Below, in pieces: positions 58,190-64,000 of a DNA stretch of 64,000 nt. The position numbers were made by a program, and so were the translations under genes. Each line of letters starts with the position of its first letter. Within the stretch, counting starts at the first letter, position 1. The notes under the pieces are model-generated. The model was not told the origin of the DNA. It was given only the letters and a program-made list of their open reading frames with translations, and ran no database searches. The DNA comes from Imbricaverruca yamaguchii (lineage: Eukaryota > Arthropoda > Thecostraca > Neoverrucidae), in assembly GCA_034440575.1 (NCBI GenBank), contig JAOTOL010001605.1, positions 1,984,501 through 2,048,500 on the forward strand, in the 5' to 3' direction.

Positions 58190-59090
58190 ATTTTCACACA
58201 TCTGACCCAGCCGCCCTCCCACCTCACCCGGCTCAGCTTCCGCATCGTCACACACCTGGTCAAGGTGCCGCCCCGCCCCAGACCCCGTTCAGCCGACTGA
58301 AGCGGCCATCGTCTCCCCCAGAGAGCGCGCGCCAGACACAAAAACGGCCGCCGCCGCCCGGCCTGGGCGTTTTTCGTCTCCACTGGCCGCGTCTGCTCAG
58401 CCGGGCATGGAGGGGGGGGGTCCGGGAGGGGGTTCTGGAGGGGCGGCGGAGAGGGTCGGGCCGGCGGCACGTCAGACGCAGGCCACCACCCGCCAGTGTT
58501 GTGACAGGGTCGGGGCAGCGCCGCCGACACCCGGCCGGCCGGCAGCGCCGCCGGCGCCGGCGATCATGACTCCTGTGCGTCTCCGTCCGCCGACACGAGC
58601 CAGACGGAACACCGGGGGTGGACTCCGGCAGCCCTAGACAACACACAGGGATCAGCCTCCAGCAGCCCTCGACAACACACAGGGATCGGCCTATAGCAGC
58701 CCCGGACAGGACACCGGCACCGGCCTCCAGTGTCAGCCGGCGGTCATGACTCCTGTGCGGCTCCGTCCACCGACACGAGCCGGACGGAACACCGGGGGTG
58801 GACTCCAGCAGCCCTAGACAACACACAGGGATCGGCCTATAGCAGCCCCGGACAGGTCACCGGCACCAGCCTCCAGTGTCGGCAGGCGGCCATAACTCCT
58901 GTGCGGCTTCGTCGGCGTTCACGAGCCGGACGGAACGTCGGGGTGGACTACGGCAGGCCAGGACAAGACGCTGGGACCAGCCTCCAGCAGGCCCGGACAG
59001 GATATTGGGACCAGCCTCCAGCAGCCCAGCACAGGCCACCAGTGCCAGCCTACAGCAGCCCCAGCCAGGACGCTGGGACTATCCCGAAGT
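58190..59090. promoter_or_regulatory. Large GC-rich region with tandem repeats
   Basis: CpG-rich DNA. G-runs at 58408-58450 (GGGGGGGG, GGGAGGGGG, GGAGGGG) could form a G-quadruplex on the plus strand. From about 58562 it grades into the repeat below. Confidence 0.4.
58562..59085. repeat. Higher-order repeat, about 145-185 bp units with about 34-bp sub-repeats
   Basis: The block ATGACTCCTGTGCG...GACACGAGCC-GACGGAACACCG + GGGGTGGACTCC occurs at about 58565, 58747 and 58891. Between these lie multiple CCTCCAGCAGCCC-GACA-GACAC-GGGA-C sub-units. Ser/Pro/Gly-rich frames on both strands follow the repeat. Confidence 0.85.
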
Positions 59091-59099
59091 GTGCTAATG

Positions 59100-61300
59100 T
59101 CAGCTCGGCAGGCAGGCCACATCTGTTGCTTAATCCAGTTGCGTGAGGTAGTTGAAGCCAAGAGCTTCCTTCAATTTTCCACAGAAATCGACGGCACACC
59201 GTTGCCCAAGAGTACAATTCGCCCTAAATTTGCGAAAATTTCCAAAACAGGTATGATGCGGGAGCGTTCATTTCTCCTCGAATATTTATCCGGCGCCTAT
59301 CCCGTGGACCCGGAAGAACGAGTCGTCAGCTTCCCACAGCGAGAGCTTAGCGAAATCGCACGTATCTCGGTCGTCTGAGCCACAGTGACAGTTCAGGCTT
59401 GTAACAAAGTTGGCCATCACGCGGCGCCGTTTTTACTCCTTTGTCTGTCACAGTCAAGGCTTTATGGGCGTGACAGATTGCACTTTAAGTAGCTGTCTTC
59501 ATTACCAAAGTGTATTTTCAAAGCGGTTTTTGTCTGGGTTTTTTGCGCCGGCCAGCCTGCGAGTTTTCCTCGGTAAATACGGGCGGCCGCTGGGGAGGCC
59601 TGAGAAAGAGTCTGGAATCTGTGTTAACTCGAGCGTAGTGAAGCCTTATGCGGACACTTCTGATCCACAGCTGTGCTCCGGTGACGCCGAACAGAAGCGG
59701 CCGGCAGGAAGCGCGACGAATCGCAGCCCTGCGCATGCAGCGAGGGTCGGGATGTTGTTTGCATATCTTTTGATGGAGCAATTTGCCTTCTGATGCTAAT
59801 AATGCACACCAATTACTCTGTTTTTCACCAAGTGCTGTCAGGCTTTCCAGTGATACTCCTTCGCTTTTGATGACCTCAAGGCGTTCGCAACCCTTCTTTA
59901 ATTTTCCTGTTACACCAGCCCCTATGAAAAGAGCTATCACCAGCCCCTAAGAGAGAAGCCCGTATGAAAAGGTTTCGCTGTTTTAATGGAGCAATACCCT
60001 GACGACTTGCATATTTGCTTCCTCGCAACCATTTTCGCAACTATTCTTATAAAATAGCATCCTTGCATGGTAGACAGGGTTTTTGGAAACGCAAACCGAG
60101 TAAGCACTTCCAAACGTAGTAAGTAGGTACACATGAGGATATTCCACCATGGAGTATGATAATGTTTGCTAGTATGAGGTTGATGAGGTCGTCAAGGTCT
60201 CATTGATAAGGAACGGGAAGCGGAGCAGCTTGTTGATGTCTCCTAGGACTATTTACTTACTGCAAGCTGAAAATCGGAATAATTATGGCTTGGCCTACCT
60301 GGCCTGATCTGAAATGATTCAATCGCCACATTTTTTTACCGCGACGATGCTAATGTATTGCTAATTTGAAGCCAATTTTTCAACGGACATTCTATCTGCA
60401 TAATAAAATTGTTCAGTGTTACTCGGAGTTGAGCCATTGTATTGACCTTCAAGGCTGGTGGTTTCAAATGTTAATGGTGGCTCTTAGTTGTGTATGGCAA
60501 GCACACTTCAACCATTTCTGCGTTGGCATGAAAGGTAGGGCGGATATTTTATCCGATGTATACATGGAAACCCCAATAGTCATGGTTTATCGGAATATGA
60601 TACACTCAATACCCATACAAAACGCATCGAACACAGGTAATCGCGTGCTATCGCAACACAGGGTCTGTCGATAAAAAGTAGGTTCACTTTGAACAGGTTA
60701 CATGACTGCTCTACAGCCACAATCAGGCAACGCCAGCGTTTATATAGCAGCTGAACAGCTGAAGGGAGCCGATCACAGGCCATGGCCTCCAGATCACAGC
60801 TCATTTCTTTCAGATCGCAGATCATTTACTTCAGATCGCATTGCCTTTCTACTGACAAAGGTGTTATAGTAGGTGATGCAATGACAGTACTTCAATCGTG
60901 TGCTGGAGTGCTACTAGTGGTGGATGCTCAAGCTATTGCCACAGTATCGACACAATTCGATCGTGCAGCCCAATTCCACCAACAGTGGATCACCAAGCAG
61001 AATGCCAATATTCGTCAGCTCTTCTCTCATCAACGTGAACTCCTTTCAATAAGCCAGCAATCACTCATCCAGTAGCTTTAGACTGCTGCGTGTCGGCAAC
61101 CCGACAGGCGTCGCAAGGGGGAGGGGGGTGAGCTTTGAGCTCCGGAGTGGGAGCGTTGGTCGGCCGATATTAGTCGCGTCTCCGCGTGTGTCGACAGCTT
61201 CGCTCTCCGCTCCGGGGGTGGTCGGCGTCGTCATAACATGGGCCGGGCTCGTCGGTTCGCGCTGTTTTTCCCGCGCATTTGTTGAAATGCAGAGCGGTCA
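59100..61300. other. No recognisable gene
   Basis: Several frames of 95-140 codons (59091-59378, 59410-59793, 60782-61075) have no family motif and no clear splice limits. A small CAGATCGCA-type repeat lies at 60790-60842. Confidence 0.45.
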
Positions 61301-61324
61301 GCCGTGCGAAATAGGCCAGCGTAC

Positions 61325-61965
61325 GCACGTGTGGTCACGCATGCACATTATACATTATGGCGCGTGTGTGGTCACACATGTACATTATACATCATCGCGT
61401 GTGTATGATCACACATGTAGATTATCCGTCACGTGCATGTGTGGTCCAACATGCATATTATATAGCATCACGCTCGTGTGGTCACATAGGTACATTGTAC
61501 ATTGTACATTGTGCATGTACATACATTGTGCATTATCGCGTGTGTAGTCACACATGTACATTATACATTATCGCGTGTGTGAGATCACACATGTACGCTA
61601 TACATTATCGCGTGCGTATGATAACACATGCACGTTATACGTCACGTGTGCGTATGATCACACATGTACATTATACATCACGTGTGCGTATGATAACACA
61701 TGTGCATTATACGTCACGGGTGTGTATGATCACACATGTACATTATATATCACATAAATGTGAGGTCACGCATGTACATTATACATCACATAAATGTGTG
61801 GTCACGCATATACACTATACATCACGTACATGTGAGGTCACGCATGTACGTTATGCATCATCACGCTTGTGTGGTCACACCTGTACGCTACACATGATCG
61901 CGTATATGTGGTCACATATGTACATTATAGATCATCAGCGTGTATGGTCACACATGTACATAATA
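61325..61965. repeat. 36- to 42-bp minisatellite, about 17 units
   Basis: The unit ATGATCACACATGTACATTA + TACATCACGTGTGCGT varies in the second half (TCATCGCGTGTGT, ACATAAATGTGAGG). ACATGT and CACGTG palindromes recur in each unit. A 220-codon plus-strand frame of THVHYTSRV-type repeats is a by-product. Confidence 0.95.
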
Positions 61966-62664
61966 CTTCTCATCAAAGAGAACTTTCAGACAAGTTCTCT
62001 ACAGTCAACAAAATAGGATTAATGATAAATATTCCAGAAATGCAATTGGTCATCGTCCCCCCCCCCCCTGCCTGTCACCATTTCAACGATCATAATTGCA
62101 ATCGAGACACAAAGGTTTTTCGTGTTTGGCAGAAGGCCAGAAGATGCAAAATATAACTTCAGAAAAAGTAGCATTGGTGTTCTTGAAAGTCAGAAACTTT
62201 GTATGCTGAAAATGTTGGTCTTGCTAATTTGTTTGTTCATGACGAACGGAAAATATATGATGCACGCAGTTAAAAAGGAGGAATACAAAACTTAAAATCT
62301 TGCATTTTTCTCAAAAATAGCGAAAATAATCCATGAGAAACAACACAGCAACAACAGCATGATAGTACTAAATATTTGCTTAGTAAATGATGTCCAACGC
62401 AATCAAGGTGTGTCGGTCGAAATGTTTTAAAGAGCCAATAAAGTGAACATCACATGACCCACCCAGTCCAATTGACGTAAATGTTAAGACCACTGGGATC
62501 TTTCTTCTTATCTCATTTATGGGGCTTACATGATATGTTCCAAGTGGTGGGCGTACGCCATACACATCCCGTTGCGATAAACGATGAAAAGAACGCAATT
62601 TCAATAATCTAAACAAAAGTATTTCTTTTCTTTCCGAAACGTTCCGACACCTATTTTTGTAGCT

Positions 62665-63073
<409 letters not shown>

Positions 63074-63775
63074 AAGAACATTAATATCATGCTGCGAAAG
63101 CACATACAATAATTACACTCCCAATTTTCCGAAAAAGACATGCATTGTGGTGGTGCCAAAATTGCGAAGCTTAGGTGCAGTATGACACAATAGATAAAAC
63201 AATTTTTGAATGGTATGTACCCTTCTACTTTCATACTTATCTTGTCACTCCCTAAAGACTACACACCAATAAAAAGCCAGTCAATAAAAACATGCAGAGG
63301 AACATTTAACCGACAATTTACTTACAAAACGCATCATATTCAAGGTCCATTATTGTATAATTGAACATAAATTTTGCACTTGTAATTCATCCCAGACCTT
63401 AATTCTCCATTCTGGCACCCGAGTACAAAGTTGATTTTGAGACCCTTCGCAGAGGAAATTATGATACGTTCCACCACTAACGCAAATCCTTCAAAACACC
63501 ACACCGATATGCCATTCCGCACGTGATTTCCCAGCCTATCATCAGACTTCAAGTCGAAATGGAGATGGGTGATAAAAATATTTGCGGTTGCTGCAAAGTA
63601 CTGCTTTGAAGTCACCAGCCCGCCGATCCCATGCAAGAAGCGAAGTTTAATTGAGTGTTTATGTCACTTTGAGGCGTCGATATTAGGTGGAACGTACCTA
63701 GAGCCTTGTTTAATACAACGAAGAATGACCTTTATAGGCTCCTGTGTTATATACATAATGTGTAAATAAACTATA

Positions 63776-63972
63776 GGACCTTCAACATACCAGGATGTGC
63801 TGAGTTGATATCAAAAGTAAAGATAGGGGTTATATTTTATTACCCTAATAAGTATAATAGGAGTAATAAAGTAAGTAAAATAAAATAATCAGTATAATTT
63901 ATGAGTAATAAAATGTACCCTATATCTTTACTGTTGATATCATCTTAGCACCTCCTGGTATATCGAAGGTCG
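63776..63972. mobile_element. 197-bp MITE-like near-palindrome with TA target
   Basis: The left end GACCTTCAACATACCAGGATG and right end (reverse complement) GACCTTCGATATACCAGGAGG pair, and pairing continues through TTGATATCAAAAGTAAAGATA / ATGATATCAACAGTAAAGATA to the AT-rich centre. TA dinucleotides flank both sides (63774-63775 and 63973-63974), as in Tc1/mariner-type MITEs. There is no coding capacity. Confidence 0.75.
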
Positions 63973-64000
63973 TAAACTTTCTCCTTACGTAGTACCTAGA

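Noticed and set aside
59091..59793. Frames of 95 and 127 codons
   Set aside because: No recognised motif, no splice limits, and codon choice is not distinct from the flanks.
61357..62016. 220-codon plus-strand frame with THVHYTSRV-type repeats
   Set aside because: Explained by the 36-bp minisatellite, whose period preserves the frame; no family, splice sites or start context.

Overview
The window looks like non-coding DNA from an animal genome, most likely an invertebrate. There are no operons or ribosome-binding sites. Long stretches lack coding sequence, (TA)n, (CT)n, (CA)n and (TG)n microsatellites are common, and there are remnants of animal-type non-LTR retrotransposons, Penelope-like elements, tRNA-derived SINEs and MITE-like elements. 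CpG dinucleotides are not depleted in the GC-rich islands, as in many invertebrates. An arthropod, perhaps a crustacean, would fit the retroelement flavours, but this is an impression from family resemblance and not a demonstration.

Layout. 1-919 is the right part of a TTAA-flanked terminal-inverted-repeat element. 1306-1782 is the only exon I consider convincing. 2250-5650 holds two decayed LINEs on the plus strand, and 6809-8170 holds a third (reverse transcriptase plus RNase H) on the minus strand. 8597-9766 is a long inverted repeat. 11197-12500 is a minus-strand Penelope-like remnant with a hammerhead-like motif. 13.7-18.4 kb alternates GC-rich islands with microsatellites. 19.86-22.96 kb is a second Penelope-like remnant (plus strand) with foreign repeats inside it. 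23-27.3 kb is again GC islands and microsatellites. 27.3-33.6 kb is AT-rich with no recognisable gene. 33.6-37.4 kb is a nested repeat cluster: a transposon-type protein fragment split by a SINE tail, two diverged direct repeats, and two more copies of the TTAA element. 38.6 kb has a tRNA-derived SINE. From 40.5 to 62 kb the sequence is dominated by about ten unrelated minisatellites (unit 10-36 bp or longer) interleaved with GC islands, and contains at most a few speculative exons. The window closes with a roughly 280-bp (CT)n tract and a 197-bp MITE.

There is no coherent pathway here. Two things stand out: (i) the TTAA element family, whose copies carry clusters of AGGTCA nuclear-receptor-type half-sites, and (ii) a SINE family with one near-complete copy and three 5'-truncated tails, three of the four insertions flanked by exact target-site duplications. 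Hammerhead-like cores next to the two Penelope-like remnants are a third. Most coding-looking open frames in the GC-rich and tandem-repeat regions are explained by composition and should not be taken as genes.
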